Source: Pseudomonas xantholysinigenes
GTDB lineage: Bacteria > Pseudomonadota > Gammaproteobacteria > Pseudomonadales > Pseudomonadaceae
Direction of reading: 5' to 3'
Length of the DNA: 64,000 nt
NCBI RefSeq assembly: GCF_014268885.2
Contig: NZ_CP077095.1
Location: forward strand, 1,493,501 to 1,557,500
In this document: piece after piece, positions 49,612 through 59,082 of the stretch
How the letters are laid out: every line of letters begins with the position of its first letter
Position numbering within the stretch: the first letter of the stretch is position 1
Program-made: the position numbers and the translations under genes
Notes under the pieces: generated by a model
What the model saw: the letters and a program-made list of their open reading frames with translations, nothing else
The model's database searches: none
Told to the model about the DNA's origin: nothing

Positions 49612-49779
49612 TCAGCGGTCCTGCGCTTCCTTGGCATCCATTTCTGCATTGCGCTCATGGACTTTCTTCAGCTGTTCCTCGGTCAAGGGCAGCTTTTTCG
49701 CGGTGTCGCGCAGCATCATCAACCCGCCGATGATCGAGCCGAGGGCTATGATCAATATCAACCAGGCATACCAAGGCAT
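49612..49779 (-). CDS. Small DUF2897-like membrane protein
   Basis: A 55-residue protein: a TM segment [18 protein letters not shown] at residues 6-23, then a charged helix ([20 protein letters not shown]). It has a clear AAGGAG six to seven bases before the ATG at 49779. The pattern (short hydrophobic N-terminus, then KLPLTxEQ) is that of the DUF2897 family, common in Pseudomonas; function unknown. It is convergent with the comEA-like gene. Confidence 0.75.
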   Translation of the reverse strand: MPWYAWLILIIALGSIIGGLMMLRDTAKKLPLTEEQLKKVHERNAEMDAKEAQDR

Positions 49780-49920
49780 GGGTGTTCTCCTTGCAGATCA
49801 GGGAAGCGTGGCGCTCATGACGTTCGAGCACCTACGCCTGCAGTTGGTTCCAGTATAGGAGCGGCCTGCGCCCGGGCCAAATCTCGCGACCCGCGGCAGC
49901 CAAGTGCGCCCCACTTCGTT

Positions 49921-49926
49921 TACAAT
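49921..49926 (+). promoter_or_regulatory. Possible -10 element of pyrF
   Basis: TACAAT inside CGTTTACAATGCG, 37 bases before the pyrF start. The -35 region is not close to consensus. The same CGTTTACAATG string occurs before wbjB. Confidence 0.35.
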
Positions 49927-49962
49927 GCGCGCCGTTTACGACTTGCCAAGAGACCCCTGCCC

Positions 49963-50664
49963 ATGTCCGCCTGCCAGACGCCCCTGATCGTCGCCCTGGA
50001 TTTCCCCACCCGTGACGCCGCCCTGAAGCTGGCCGACCAGCTCGACCCCGCCCTGTGCCGGGTCAAGGTGGGCAAGGAACTGTTCACCAGCAGCGCCTCG
50101 GGTATCGTCGAAACCCTGTGCAGCAAGGGTTTCGAAGTGTTCCTCGACCTCAAGTTCCACGACATCCCCAACACCACCGCCATGGCGGTCAAGGCTGCGG
50201 CCGAGATGGGCGTGTGGATGGTCAACGTGCACTGCTCCGGTGGCCTGCGCATGATGTCGGCCTGCCGTGAAGAGCTGGCCAAGCGTAGCGGGCCACAGCC
50301 GCTGCTGATTGGTGTGACCGTGCTGACCAGCATGGAGCGTGAGGACCTTGCCGGTATTGGCCTGGATATCGAACCGCAGGAGCAAGTACTGCGCCTGGCA
50401 GCGCTGGCCGAGAAGGCCGGCATGGACGGCCTGGTGTGCTCGGCGCTGGAAGCGCCGGCGCTGAAAGCGGCGCATCCGTCGCTGCAACTGGTCACCCCGG
50501 GTATCCGCCCGGCGGGCAGCGCCCAGGACGACCAGCGCCGGATCCTGACCCCCCGCCAGGCGCTGGACGCAGGTTCCGACTACCTGGTGATCGGCCGCCC
50601 GATCAGCCAGGCGGCGGATCCGGCCAAGGCACTGGCTGCCGTGGTGGCTGAGATCCGCGGCTGA
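49963..50664 (+). CDS. pyrF: Orotidine 5'-phosphate decarboxylase
   Basis: Last step of UMP synthesis. It is 233 residues from ATG 49963. Motifs are [39 protein letters not shown] (the catalytic Asp-Lys-Asp group) and [16 protein letters not shown], with [12 protein letters not shown] binding phosphate. A longer upstream frame from 49657 is not part of the protein. It is convergent with the oxidoreductase downstream. Confidence 0.96.
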   Translation: MSACQTPLIVALDFPTRDAALKLADQLDPALCRVKVGKELFTSSASGIVETLCSKGFEVFLDLKFHDIPNTTAMAVKAAAEMGVWMVNVHCSGGLRMMSACREELAKRSGPQPLLIGVTVLTSMEREDLAGIGLDIEPQEQVLRLAALAEKAGMDGLVCSALEAPALKAAHPSLQLVTPGIRPAGSAQDDQRRILTPRQALDAGSDYLVIGRPISQAADPAKALAAVVAEIRG

Positions 50665-50673
50665 TTCGAGCCT

Positions 50674-50698
50674 CCCGGGGCTGCCTTGCAGCCCCGGG
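50674..50698. terminator. Bidirectional hairpin between pyrF and oxidoreductase
   Basis: CCCGGGGCTGC-CTT-GCAGCCCCGGG, an 11-bp stem lying between two convergent stop codons, without a long T run on either strand. Confidence 0.6.
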
Positions 50699-50701
50699 AT
50701 G

Positions 50702-51703
50702 TCACACCTTCAACACCAGCTTGCCGAAATTTTCCCCACTGAACAGCTTGAGCAGTGTCTCCGGGAAGGTTTCCAGCCCTTCGACCACATCCTCCTTGCT
50801 CTTCACCTTGCCGCTGGCCAGCCAGCCGGCCATCTCTTGCGCGGCTTTGCCGTATTCCTTGACGTAGTCCATCACCACGAAGCCTTCCATCCGCGCGCGG
50901 TTCACCAGCAGCGACAGGTAGTTGGCCGGGCCCTTGACCGCCTCCTTGTTGTTGTACTGGCTGATGGCGCCGCAGATCACTACCCGGGCCTTGAAGTTCA
51001 GGCGCGACAGCACGGCATCGAGGATATCGCCGCCGACGTTGTCGAAGTAGACGTCCACGCCCTTGGGGCATTCGCGCTTGAGCCCGGCCAGTACATCCTC
51101 GGCCTTGTAGTCGATCACGCCATCGAAGCCCAGTTCGTCGAGCAAGTACTGGCATTTCTGCGCGCCACCGGCGATGCCGACCACGCGGCAGCCTTTGAGC
51201 TTGGCGATCTGCCCGGCGATGCTGCCGACGGCGCCGGCCGCGCCGGAAATCACCACGGTATCGCCGGCCTTGGGCTGGCCGACGTCGAGCAGGGCGAAGT
51301 ACGCGGTCATGCCGGTCATGCCCAGGGCAGACAGGTAGCGGGGCAGGGGAGCGAGGCGCGGGTCGATCTTGTGCAGGCCCTGTGGCGCGCCGGTGAAGTA
51401 ATCCTGCACGCCGAGGGCGCCACTGACATGGTCACCGGGCTTGTAGTCGGGGTGGTTGGAACTGACCACCTCGCCGACGCCAAGGGCACGCATCACCTCG
51501 CCCAGGCCGACGGGCGGGATATACGACTTGCCTTCGTTCATCCAGCCGCGCATGGCCGGGTCCAGTGACAGGTAGAGGTTTTTCACCAGGACCTGGCCCC
51601 CACCGGGCTCCTCGGTGCTAGCTTGCTCATAGGTAAAGTCGTCGCGGCGTACGGCGCCGACGGGGCGCCTGGTCAGCAGGAAACGGCGGTTGGGCTGGCT
51701 CAT
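50702..51703 (-). CDS. NADP-dependent oxidoreductase (MDR, CurA/leukotriene B4 dehydrogenase-like)
   Basis: A 333-residue zinc-independent medium-chain reductase: DPAMRGWMNEGKSYIPPV, VVISGAAGAVGSIAGQIAKL (nucleotide-binding), GCRVVGIAGG and VDVYFDNVGGDILDAVL. The family reduces alpha,beta-unsaturated ketones with NADPH. Start ATG 51703 has a GAGAG box, and the N-terminus MSQPNRRFLLTRRPVG is typical. An upstream extension to 52003 lies in a non-coding gap. Confidence 0.9.
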   Translation of the reverse strand: MSQPNRRFLLTRRPVGAVRRDDFTYEQASTEEPGGGQVLVKNLYLSLDPAMRGWMNEGKSYIPPVGLGEVMRALGVGEVVSSNHPDYKPGDHVSGALGVQDYFTGAPQGLHKIDPRLAPLPRYLSALGMTGMTAYFALLDVGQPKAGDTVVISGAAGAVGSIAGQIAKLKGCRVVGIAGGAQKCQYLLDELGFDGVIDYKAEDVLAGLKRECPKGVDVYFDNVGGDILDAVLSRLNFKARVVICGAISQYNNKEAVKGPANYLSLLVNRARMEGFVVMDYVKEYGKAAQEMAGWLASGKVKSKEDVVEGLETFPETLLKLFSGENFGKLVLKV

Positions 51704-52127
51704 GGTAGCTCTCGCTGCAATCTGGGAAGCGTTGTTGATACGGGGGCGTTTACCAGACTGCAAGTCACGAAACGCTGCTGAATGATCAACGATGCGTCTG
51801 GTTGATAGCCCCATATGGAGATAGCCAAGGATAGTCCTGCCGTGACGGTTGGCGAGTAGCCATTCGAGTTGTGGAGATTGCAGTTGGCCATTGTTCCTGG
51901 TGCTTTGCGCTCTGTAGAATGCGTCGGCGCATTTCTGGCCTGATAGTAGGCCGCACGGTTCAAATGGATGACCTTGGACCGTCTCTCCTGTTTTCCGATG
52001 CAACCGATGCTGAACCTTGGTCAGTGCCCGTGCGCCTTATCCCGGGCAGGGCCGAGCTTGCCGTGGATCCACCTGTGTTCAGGCATCCGCAACGTTCAGC
52101 TTCAAGTAACTTTACAAGGCGATGTGA
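51704..52127. other. 424-base gap, no gene seen
   Basis: This gap separates the divergent oxidoreductase and acyltransferase genes. Short open frames here have no ribosome binding site or protein pattern. It should hold promoters for both genes. Sequence is less GC-rich than the flanking genes. Confidence 0.45.
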
Positions 52128-53225
52128 ATGTCGGACTTCTCAAGTAAACGCATGATCGGGCTCGATGTGGTCCGCGCGGCGGCGATCATGATGGTGTTGA
52201 TCAGCCATTTGCGCCAGACGCTCAAGGTGCCGGATGACTGGATGTCATTGACCTTTGGTGGCTGGTATGGCGTTGAACTGTTCTTTGTACTGTCTGGTTT
52301 CCTGATCGGCACCATCCTCATTCGTGAATATGACAAAGGGCTGACCCTCGGTTCGCTGGGGCGGTTCTGGTTTCGCCGCTGGATGCGAACACTCCCGGTC
52401 TACTTCGCTGCCTTGTTGTATGTCTGGATCAAATACGACTGGTTCCATATCAGTTACCTGGTCTTCCTGCAGGTGCCGTTGACCAACTCTTCGCAAGTAC
52501 TTCCCGTAGCCTGGTCACTGGCCGTCGAGGAATGGTTTTACCTGTGCTTCCCGGTGGCATTGATGGCGTTGACGTTCATCCGCAAGAGGCCAGTATTGCT
52601 CCAGGTGACCTTGCTCTTCATCGCCGTGCCGTTGGCCTACCGCATTGGGCAATATACGGGGCTATACCGGGGTGGCGACTACCGCGGCAATACCTTCCGC
52701 TTCGACTCGATTGCAATCGGTGTGCTGCTGGCCTACCTGATGGCGAGCGAGGTATGGCGCAAGCGTTTGTTCGCCAGCAAGAACAAGGTCTACCTGCTGG
52801 CAGGCGTGTTCCTTGCATTCGAGCTCATCCGGGTCAACTGGAAGGCGTTCGGCCTGGCCGCACCGCTGCCGCTGCCCTCTTGGTACCTGACGGTTTCGTT
52901 CACGGTCACCGGTGTTTCCGCGGCGTTCATCGTCGCGGCGTTCTACATGGCTGAAATCCGCCTGCCGAAAAACATCGAAGCGATAGTTGGTTATGTCAGC
53001 ACGGTCAGCTACAGCGTTTATATCTGGCACTTGCTGTTCCTCGGCGCGGTGCTCAGAGAGCTGTCCCAAGGCAAGGGCATCATGCTGTATCTGCTGACGA
53101 TGATAGCCATGCTGGTTTTGGCTTACGTGCCCTACATGTTGATCGAGCGGCCTTTCATGAGCTTGCGTGATGCCATCACTGAGCGAATGAAGGCGCGCGC
53201 CACAAGAGCCGTGGCTTTGTCGTGA
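52128..53225 (+). CDS. Acyltransferase-3 family membrane protein (OafA-like)
   Basis: A 365-residue integral membrane protein with about ten TM segments. It has the AT3 signatures IGLDVVRAAAIMMVLISHL (with the conserved R and catalytic H region), GWYGVELFFVLSGFLIG and SLAVEEWFYLCFP, and the end VAYxxYMLIERP type motif. AT3 proteins O-acetylate surface glycans. It lies outside the O-antigen locus proper, 3 kb past its right border, and could modify that O-antigen. The Shine-Dalgarno region is weak (AAGGCGATGTGA). The acyl acceptor is unknown. Confidence 0.85.
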   Translation: MSDFSSKRMIGLDVVRAAAIMMVLISHLRQTLKVPDDWMSLTFGGWYGVELFFVLSGFLIGTILIREYDKGLTLGSLGRFWFRRWMRTLPVYFAALLYVWIKYDWFHISYLVFLQVPLTNSSQVLPVAWSLAVEEWFYLCFPVALMALTFIRKRPVLLQVTLLFIAVPLAYRIGQYTGLYRGGDYRGNTFRFDSIAIGVLLAYLMASEVWRKRLFASKNKVYLLAGVFLAFELIRVNWKAFGLAAPLPLPSWYLTVSFTVTGVSAAFIVAAFYMAEIRLPKNIEAIVGYVSTVSYSVYIWHLLFLGAVLRELSQGKGIMLYLLTMIAMLVLAYVPYMLIERPFMSLRDAITERMKARATRAVALS

Positions 53226-53358
53226 AACCCGTGCCGGGGCGCTCGACATAATCACCAGCAACGATGACCGTCCAACCGCCCCCCTGATGATGCTGCCCAC
53301 CCAGGCGCTGTGCTGACTAGACTCAGCCGCGTCTTCCCAGCCTTTTCAGGAGCCCGTG

Positions 53359-54120
53359 ATGAGCATGACTTTCTCCGGCCAGGTCGCCCTGGTCACCGGT
53401 GGCGCGGCGGGTATCGGCCGCGCCACGGCCCAGGCCTTCGCCGCCGAAGGCCTGAAGGTGGTGGTCGCCGACCGCGACGCGGTGGGCGGCGAGGCCACGG
53501 TGGCGTTGATCCGCCAGGCCGGCGGCGAGGCGCTGTTCGTGGCCTGCGACGTGACCCGGGAGCAGGACGTGCGCCAGCTGCATGAGCAGGTCATCCAGGC
53601 CTATGGCCGGCTCGATTACGCCTTCAACAACGCCGGTATCGAGATCGAGAAGGGCCGTTTGGCCGAGGGCAGCGAAGCGGAGTTCGACGCGATCATGGGC
53701 GTCAACGTCAAGGGCGTGTGGCTGTGCATGAAGTACCAGCTACCGCTGTTGTTGGCCCAGGGTGGTGGGGCGATCGTCAACACGGCCTCGGTGGCTGGCC
53801 TGTCGGCGGCGCCGAAGATGAGCATCTATGCCGCCTCCAAGCATGCGGTGATTGGCCTGACCAAGTCGGCGGCCATCGAGTATGCGAAAAAGGGCATTCG
53901 GGTCAACGCGGTGTGCCCGGCGGTGATTGATACCGACATGTTCCGCCGCGCCTACGAGGCCGATCCGCGCAAGGCCGAGTTCGCCGCGGCGATGCACCCG
54001 GTCGGGCGCATCGGCAAGGTCGAGGAGATCGCCAGCGCGGTGCTGTACCTGTGCAGCGATGGCGCGGCGTTCACCACCGGGCACAGCCTGGCCGTCGATG
54101 GTGGCGCATTGGCGATCTGA
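53359..54120 (+). CDS. Short-chain dehydrogenase/reductase
   Basis: A 253-residue classical SDR: LVTGGAAGIGRATAQAF (TGxxxGxG), NNAGIE, catalytic Ser in NTASVAGL, YAASKHAVIGL (YxxxK) and the C-terminal VDGG. AGGAG lies six bases before ATG 53359. The substrate cannot be predicted. It is convergent with the MFS gene four bases away. Confidence 0.9.
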   Translation: MSMTFSGQVALVTGGAAGIGRATAQAFAAEGLKVVVADRDAVGGEATVALIRQAGGEALFVACDVTREQDVRQLHEQVIQAYGRLDYAFNNAGIEIEKGRLAEGSEAEFDAIMGVNVKGVWLCMKYQLPLLLAQGGGAIVNTASVAGLSAAPKMSIYAASKHAVIGLTKSAAIEYAKKGIRVNAVCPAVIDTDMFRRAYEADPRKAEFAAAMHPVGRIGKVEEIASAVLYLCSDGAAFTTGHSLAVDGGALAI

Positions 54121-54124
54121 GCGA

Positions 54125-55315
54125 CTAATTCGACCTTTGTGGGAGCGGGCCTGTCGAACCGCCGCAGCGCCGCGAAGAGGCCCGCGAAGCTCTCCACAGG
54201 GCCAATGCCACGGCGGCGCAGCCCAGCAGCAAGACGCCGCCGAACACTTGCAGCGCCATGCGCGACCCCAGCCGATCACTCAGCAGCCCGGTGAAGATCA
54301 CCGGCAGGCTGAACCCCAGGTAGGCGAGCAGGAAGAACCCGGCACTGGCGCGGGTTTTCTCGCTCCCGGCCAATGCGTTCACCGCCGCCAGCCCGCCCAG
54401 GTAGATGAAGCCATAACAGGCACTGCTCGCGGCCACGGCGCCCAGCAGTACACCCGCCAGGTTGCCACTGTCGGCCCCCCAGGCCAGCAGCGCGTAGCTG
54501 CACGGCAGGATCAGCAGCCCCAGCAAGGTCGCCCGGGCACTGGCCAGGCGCCGGGCCAGGGGCTGGAACAGCAAGCCGCAACTGATCACGCAAAAGGTCG
54601 AGAACCCGGACCAGGCACTCAGGCCGTGCTGGCGCAGGATCCCTGGCAGCAACGCGATCACCAGGCCGACACAGGCCCAGGCCAGCAGGATCGCCAGGCC
54701 ATAGGCCAGGCTGCCGGTGGGGTAGAGCGGCAGGCGCAGCATGGCGTTGCGTTGCGTCGCGCGCGGATCGGGCAGGCGCCAGACCAGCAGCAGGGCGAGG
54801 GCGGCCAGCGCCAGTTGCAGGTGGAAGCTGCCGGGGGTCATGGTCGGGCCGGCGAGCAGGAACACGCTGGTCAGCGCGGCGCCCAGGCCGAAGCCCAGCG
54901 AGGTGCTGGCGGTCACCCAGGTGGCGGCCTGGCCGCTGTCGTCGGGTGCCATCAGCTCGCTCATGTAGGCCGTGGCGGTGGCCGAGGCCAGGCCGGTGCC
55001 CAGGCCCAGGAACAGGCGGGCCACGCCCAGGGAGGCGAGGCCGGGAGACAGCAGCATGATCAGCGTGGCCAGCATCGACAAGACCAGGGCGGCGAGGATC
55101 AGCGGACGGCGGCCGACCCGGTCGGCCAGGCCGCCGAGGGCCAGTAGTACCGGCAGCACGCCGAGCACGTAGCCGGAAAAGGCCACGGCGGTGGCCGCGG
55201 CGCCGCGCCCGGAGAGGTCGGCGTAGGCAATGTATAACGGTGCCTGGAGGTTCACCGCCAGGGTGATCAGGCACAGGGCGAAAGCCAGCAGGGCTGGCGC
55301 GTGGCGAGTGGGCAT
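54125..55315 (-). CDS. MFS transporter (C-terminus encoded by a REP-like repeat)
   Basis: A 396-residue major facilitator with 12 predicted TM segments, the motif A-like GGLADRVGRRPLIL between TM2 and TM3 and GLLSDRLGSRMALQV in the second half. The start is ATG 55315 (MPTRHAP); there is no clear Shine-Dalgarno. The last 20-25 residues (ASRASSRRCGGSTGPLPQRSN) come from a REP-like element and are probably not original. It is transcribed divergently from a MocR regulator, which may control it. The cargo is unknown. Confidence 0.82.
   Translation of the reverse strand: MPTRHAPALLAFALCLITLAVNLQAPLYIAYADLSGRGAAATAVAFSGYVLGVLPVLLALGGLADRVGRRPLILAALVLSMLATLIMLLSPGLASLGVARLFLGLGTGLASATATAYMSELMAPDDSGQAATWVTASTSLGFGLGAALTSVFLLAGPTMTPGSFHLQLALAALALLLVWRLPDPRATQRNAMLRLPLYPTGSLAYGLAILLAWACVGLVIALLPGILRQHGLSAWSGFSTFCVISCGLLFQPLARRLASARATLLGLLILPCSYALLAWGADSGNLAGVLLGAVAASSACYGFIYLGGLAAVNALAGSEKTRASAGFFLLAYLGFSLPVIFTGLLSDRLGSRMALQVFGGVLLLGCAAVALALWRASRASSRRCGGSTGPLPQRSN
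54138..54202. repeat. Degenerate REP-like element within the MFS 3' end
   Basis: TGTGGGAGCGGGCCT (54138-54152) and an imperfect reverse complement AGGCCCGCGAAGCTCTCCACA near 54178-54199 resemble the GTGGGAGCGGG REP family seen at 2421-2509. It overlaps the last codons of the MFS gene. Confidence 0.6.
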
Positions 55316-55403
55316 CGGAGGGTGTCCGCAGGGTGGTTTGCCACAGCATCGGGTTTGCTGTCGGTGCCTGCCAAGGCACACTCCAGGTCAATTTGTGCTT
55401 AAC

Positions 55404-55426
55404 TGTTCGGCCAGAATTAGCGAACA
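55404..55426. promoter_or_regulatory. Possible operator between MFS and MocR genes
   Basis: An inverted repeat, TGTTCG-N11-CGAACA, lies seven bases before the MocR start and in the shared control region of the divergent pair. Binding by the adjacent MocR protein is inference. Confidence 0.35.
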
Positions 55427-55432
55427 CTTGCC

Positions 55433-56830
55433 ATGCACTTCAGCCTTGATCGTCATCACCCCACGCCGCTGGTCCAGCAACTGAGCGAACAGCTGCAGGC
55501 CTGGATCGAGCAGCAACGCCTGCGCCCGGGGGCGCGCCTGCCTTCGATTCGCGCCCTGGCGAAGGCACAGGGCGTGAGCGCGTCCTGCGTCATCGAGGCC
55601 TACGATCGGCTGGTGGCCGGCGGCTGGCTGGAGGCGCGGCACGGCGCCGGGTTCTTCGTCGCCACGCGCCAGGCTGGTGCGCAGCGGGAGGTCGGTGAGT
55701 CCTGGGGGGAGGCCACGGATGGGCGCTGGCGGCAGTTCCGCGAGGACCAGGCGGCACTGCTCAAGCTCGGTTGTGGCTGGTTGCCGGTGGCCTGGCGAGC
55801 CGAGGCCGAGCTGGCCCAGGCGATCCGCCAGGTCAGCCGTGGCGCGGCCGAGGCCCTGTTCGACTACTGCCCGCCCCAAGGCCTGGCCAGCCTGCGCCTG
55901 CAACTGCACAAGGGCTTGGTGCGGCGGGATATCGCCGCCGAGCCCGAGCGCATCATCACCACCCAGGGGGCCAGCCATGCCCTCGACCTGTTGGTGCGCA
56001 CCCTGCTGGTACCCGGCGACACGGTGCTGGTCGAGCGTCCTGGGTACTACAACCTCTACAACCTGCTGCGCCTGCATGGGGTGCGCATGCTCGAAGTGCC
56101 CCGTGGTGCCAGCGGCCCGGACCTGGTGGCGCTCGAGCAGTTACTGGCCGCGCACCGGCCACGTTGCCTGTTCATCAACAGCCTGTACCAGAACCCGACC
56201 GGCACCAGCCTGACGCCGAAGGTTGCCTATCGTCTGCTGGAGTTGGCCCGTGAGCACGACCTGCGGATCATCGAGGATGACCTCTACGCGGACTTCCAGG
56301 ATGGCCCGGCCACACGGCTGGCAACCTTGGACAGCGAGCAGCGGGTGATCTACCTGGGCAGCTTGTCCAAGACCCTCAGCAGTTCGCTGCGAGTCGGCTA
56401 CCTGGTGGCGGAGCCGGCGCTGGTTGCCCGGCTGGCGGAGTTGAAGATGGTCAGTGGCATCGGCACGTCGCGCTTTGCCGAGCAGGTGGTCGGGCAGATG
56501 CTCGCCAACGGCAGCTATCGCAAGAGTGTGCAACGCCTGCGGACGCGCCTGGGGCAGCACATGGCCAAGGTGCTCGGGCAACTGGAGGCCAATGGCTGGG
56601 AGGTGTTCTGCGAACCCAGCGGCGGCATGTTCGTCTGGGCGCGGGTGCCAGGCCGCGACTTCGCCGAGCTGGATGCGCTGGCGCTGGCCAATGGGGTGCT
56701 GCTGACGCCGGGCAGTGCCTTCGATCCGCAAGGCCGGGCCAGCGACTGGCTGCGGATCAATGTCGCGTATGGGCAGGATGTGCGGGCCCAGGCGTTCTTC
56801 CAGCATGCAGGGCGACCTCCAGCGGCCTGA
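55433..56830 (+). CDS. MocR-type regulator (GntR DNA-binding plus aminotransferase-like domain)
   Basis: A 465-residue PdxR/MocR regulator. Residues 1-80 form a winged-helix GntR domain (LSEQLQAWIEQQRLRPGARLPSIRALA, quoted in part). The rest is a fold-type I aminotransferase with YNLYNLLRLHGVRM, FINSLYQNPTGTSL, IIEDDLYADF and the PLP lysine in YLGSLSKTLSSSLRVGY. Such proteins use PLP-bound ligands to control nearby transporters and metabolism. The start is ATG 55433. Divergent orientation to the MFS gene suggests direct control of that gene. Confidence 0.9.
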   Translation: MHFSLDRHHPTPLVQQLSEQLQAWIEQQRLRPGARLPSIRALAKAQGVSASCVIEAYDRLVAGGWLEARHGAGFFVATRQAGAQREVGESWGEATDGRWRQFREDQAALLKLGCGWLPVAWRAEAELAQAIRQVSRGAAEALFDYCPPQGLASLRLQLHKGLVRRDIAAEPERIITTQGASHALDLLVRTLLVPGDTVLVERPGYYNLYNLLRLHGVRMLEVPRGASGPDLVALEQLLAAHRPRCLFINSLYQNPTGTSLTPKVAYRLLELAREHDLRIIEDDLYADFQDGPATRLATLDSEQRVIYLGSLSKTLSSSLRVGYLVAEPALVARLAELKMVSGIGTSRFAEQVVGQMLANGSYRKSVQRLRTRLGQHMAKVLGQLEANGWEVFCEPSGGMFVWARVPGRDFAELDALALANGVLLTPGSAFDPQGRASDWLRINVAYGQDVRAQAFFQHAGRPPAA

Positions 56831-56990
56831 TAGCGACACCCTCATAGCTAAATGACACCACTGTGCCGCCGAGGCCTTGTGAGGGGCCGGCGACGGTTGT
56901 CACTCTTGCGGCATCGGGGCCGCTTCGCGCCCCATCGCTGGCCTGCGTCACTCCTGGGATAGGCGCGGATACAGATGTGGAGGAGCGGTG

Positions 56991-58931
56991 ATGGTGGCGA
57001 CCAAGCACGGTGTACTGGCCAACCTGGGCATGGCCCGCAAACTCGGCCTGGGCTTTGCGCTGGTGTTGCTGCTCACCCTGGTGGTGGCAGCCATCGGCGT
57101 CCATGCCCTGGGCAACGTCGGGCAACGGTTCGACGGCCTGCGGCAGATGGCCCAGTTCAACATCGATCTGCTGAAGCTGCGCCAGTACGAGCAGGACTTT
57201 GCCTTGCGCTCGGACATCCAGCAGGCCGATGCCTTGCGCTCGGGCTTGCAGGGGCTGCTGGAGCGTGCCCGCGCGGTACCGGCGCTGGCCTCTGCCGAGG
57301 CTGACCTGATGGCCTATGGGCAAGCCTTCGATGCGTTCGTCCAGGCCGTGCAGGCCAAGGAATTGGCCTTGGACATGGCCAGCTGGTCGGTGTCCAGCGT
57401 GGCCAACAATCTCGATGTGCTGCAGGCCGGCCTGGCCGACGATGGTACCTACACCCTCAAGCAGTCCCAGGGCCAGCAAGGCGGCGAGTTCCTCGAACAG
57501 GCCGGGCAGGTGGCGCAGGTGTCGCGGCTGATGCTGCAGGCCATGGACGAGGCCCGGGTGCGCCTGGAGCAGAGCCGCAAAGGCGGCGAGGCCGTCGCCG
57601 AGGGACGCATCGCCCAGACGCAGGAGGCTGGCGCATTGGTGGAGCAGCTCAAGTCGGCGGTCAGCGATGCGGGCTACCAGAGCGTGCTGGGCGAGGTGGC
57701 CGGGCATATCGCCAGTTTCTCCGAGAAGCTCAACGAGTACACCGACCTGCTGGCCCAGGAGCGGGGGCTCAAGGCGCAGTTGCAGGCCCGGGCCGAACAG
57801 GTCACCGCGCGAGTCGACCAGGTCTACCTCGCCCAGGAGCAGGCTATGCAGGCGGAGCTGGCGCGCAACACTTTGGCCATTACCGCGGCCACGGCCCTGG
57901 CGCTGCTGGTGGGCGTGCTGGCGGCCTGGTTGATCACCCGCGCCGTGGTCGCACCGCTCAAGCGCGTGATCAGCCGTGCCCGACGCATTGCCGCGGGCGA
58001 GCTGGGCATCGAGGCCGAGCCGCCGCGCGCCGACGAGGTCGGCCAGTTGTTGCAGGCGATGCAGCAGATGGCCGAGGGCTTGTCCGGCATCGTCAGTGGC
58101 CTGCAACAGGGCATCGATCAGTTGGCCGGCAGCGCCCAGGCCTTGTCGGCGGTGACCGAGCAGACCAACCGCGAAGTCGGCAGCCAGAAGGACGAGACCG
58201 AGCAGGTGGCCACCGCCATGCAACAGATGACCGCGACCGTCCATGACGTGGCGCGTAATGCCGAGCAGGCGGCCCAGGCGGCCCAGGATGCCGACGACAA
58301 GGTCGAGTCAGGGCAGCAGGTGGTGCGCCAGAGCATGCAGCGCATCGAGCAACTGGCGGTGGCGGCCGAGACCGCCAGCAGCGGCATCGACAGCCTCAGC
58401 GCCGAGATCCATACCATCGGTGATGTACTGGATGTGATCAAAAGTGTTGCCGAACAGACCAACCTGCTGGCGCTCAATGCGGCGATCGAGGCGGCCCGGG
58501 CCGGCGAGCAGGGCCGTGGCTTCGCCGTGGTGGCCGACGAGGTGCGCGCCCTGGCCCGGCGCACCCGTCAGTCCACCGAGGAAATCGAGCGGCTGGTCGC
58601 CAGCCTGCGCGGCAATGCCCAGCAGTCGGTGACGCAGATTCGTGGCAGCACGGAGTTGGTGCGCCAGGCCGTGGCCGACACGTTGCAGACCGAGAGCGCC
58701 CTGGGCAGCATTGCCGTGGCGGTGTCGTTGATCCAGCAGATGAACCAGCAGATCGCCGCGGCGGCCGAGCAGCAGAGCTCGGTGGCCGAGGAGATCAGCC
58801 GCAGCGTCACGCAGATCCGCGGCAGTGCCGACCAGGCGGCGCTGGCGATGGAGGACAATGCCCGTTCGAGCGTCGAGCTGGCACAGCTGGGCGTCGACCT
58901 CAAGAGCATGGTTGGCCACTTCAGGCTGTAA
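56991..58931 (+). CDS. Methyl-accepting chemotaxis protein
   Basis: A 646-residue inner-membrane chemoreceptor. TM1 is at about 18-42 ([20 protein letters not shown]), with a periplasmic ligand-binding domain of about 250 residues that is helical (helical-bimodular-like length). TM2 is near 295-320, then a HAMP domain ([18 protein letters not shown]) and the signalling domain with the conserved hairpin tip [20 protein letters not shown]. Ligand unknown. ATG 56991 follows AGGAG by five bases. Confidence 0.92.
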   Translation: MVATKHGVLANLGMARKLGLGFALVLLLTLVVAAIGVHALGNVGQRFDGLRQMAQFNIDLLKLRQYEQDFALRSDIQQADALRSGLQGLLERARAVPALASAEADLMAYGQAFDAFVQAVQAKELALDMASWSVSSVANNLDVLQAGLADDGTYTLKQSQGQQGGEFLEQAGQVAQVSRLMLQAMDEARVRLEQSRKGGEAVAEGRIAQTQEAGALVEQLKSAVSDAGYQSVLGEVAGHIASFSEKLNEYTDLLAQERGLKAQLQARAEQVTARVDQVYLAQEQAMQAELARNTLAITAATALALLVGVLAAWLITRAVVAPLKRVISRARRIAAGELGIEAEPPRADEVGQLLQAMQQMAEGLSGIVSGLQQGIDQLAGSAQALSAVTEQTNREVGSQKDETEQVATAMQQMTATVHDVARNAEQAAQAAQDADDKVESGQQVVRQSMQRIEQLAVAAETASSGIDSLSAEIHTIGDVLDVIKSVAEQTNLLALNAAIEAARAGEQGRGFAVVADEVRALARRTRQSTEEIERLVASLRGNAQQSVTQIRGSTELVRQAVADTLQTESALGSIAVAVSLIQQMNQQIAAAAEQQSSVAEEISRSVTQIRGSADQAALAMEDNARSSVELAQLGVDLKSMVGHFRL

Positions 58932-58939
58932 TGGCCCCT

Positions 58940-59066
58940 GAGCGGCCTTGCCGAGGCGTCGGACCGGTCGGAAAGGGCCGCAAAGCGGCCCCGACAATCT
59001 CTGCCCGACGCTCAGATCCTGGGGCTGCTGCGCAGCCCTTTCGCGACACAAGGCCGCTCCTACAGT
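58940..59066. repeat. TAGGAGCGGCC-type REP pair, left arm degenerate
   Basis: The right arm GCAGCCCTTTCGCGACACAAGGCCGCTCCTACA matches those at 61159 and 62973. The left half (GAGCGGCCTTGCCG..., AAAGGGCCGCAAAGCGG) is degraded. It occupies the gap between the chemoreceptor and benE. Quoted runs are split here from 59030-59064. Confidence 0.65.
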
Positions 59067-59082
59067 GGATCTGGGTTGGGCC

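Noticed and set aside
53927..55147. 406-codon plus-strand frame across the MFS region
   Set aside because: Gln/Gly/Arg-rich low-complexity translation, antisense to a 12-TM transporter.
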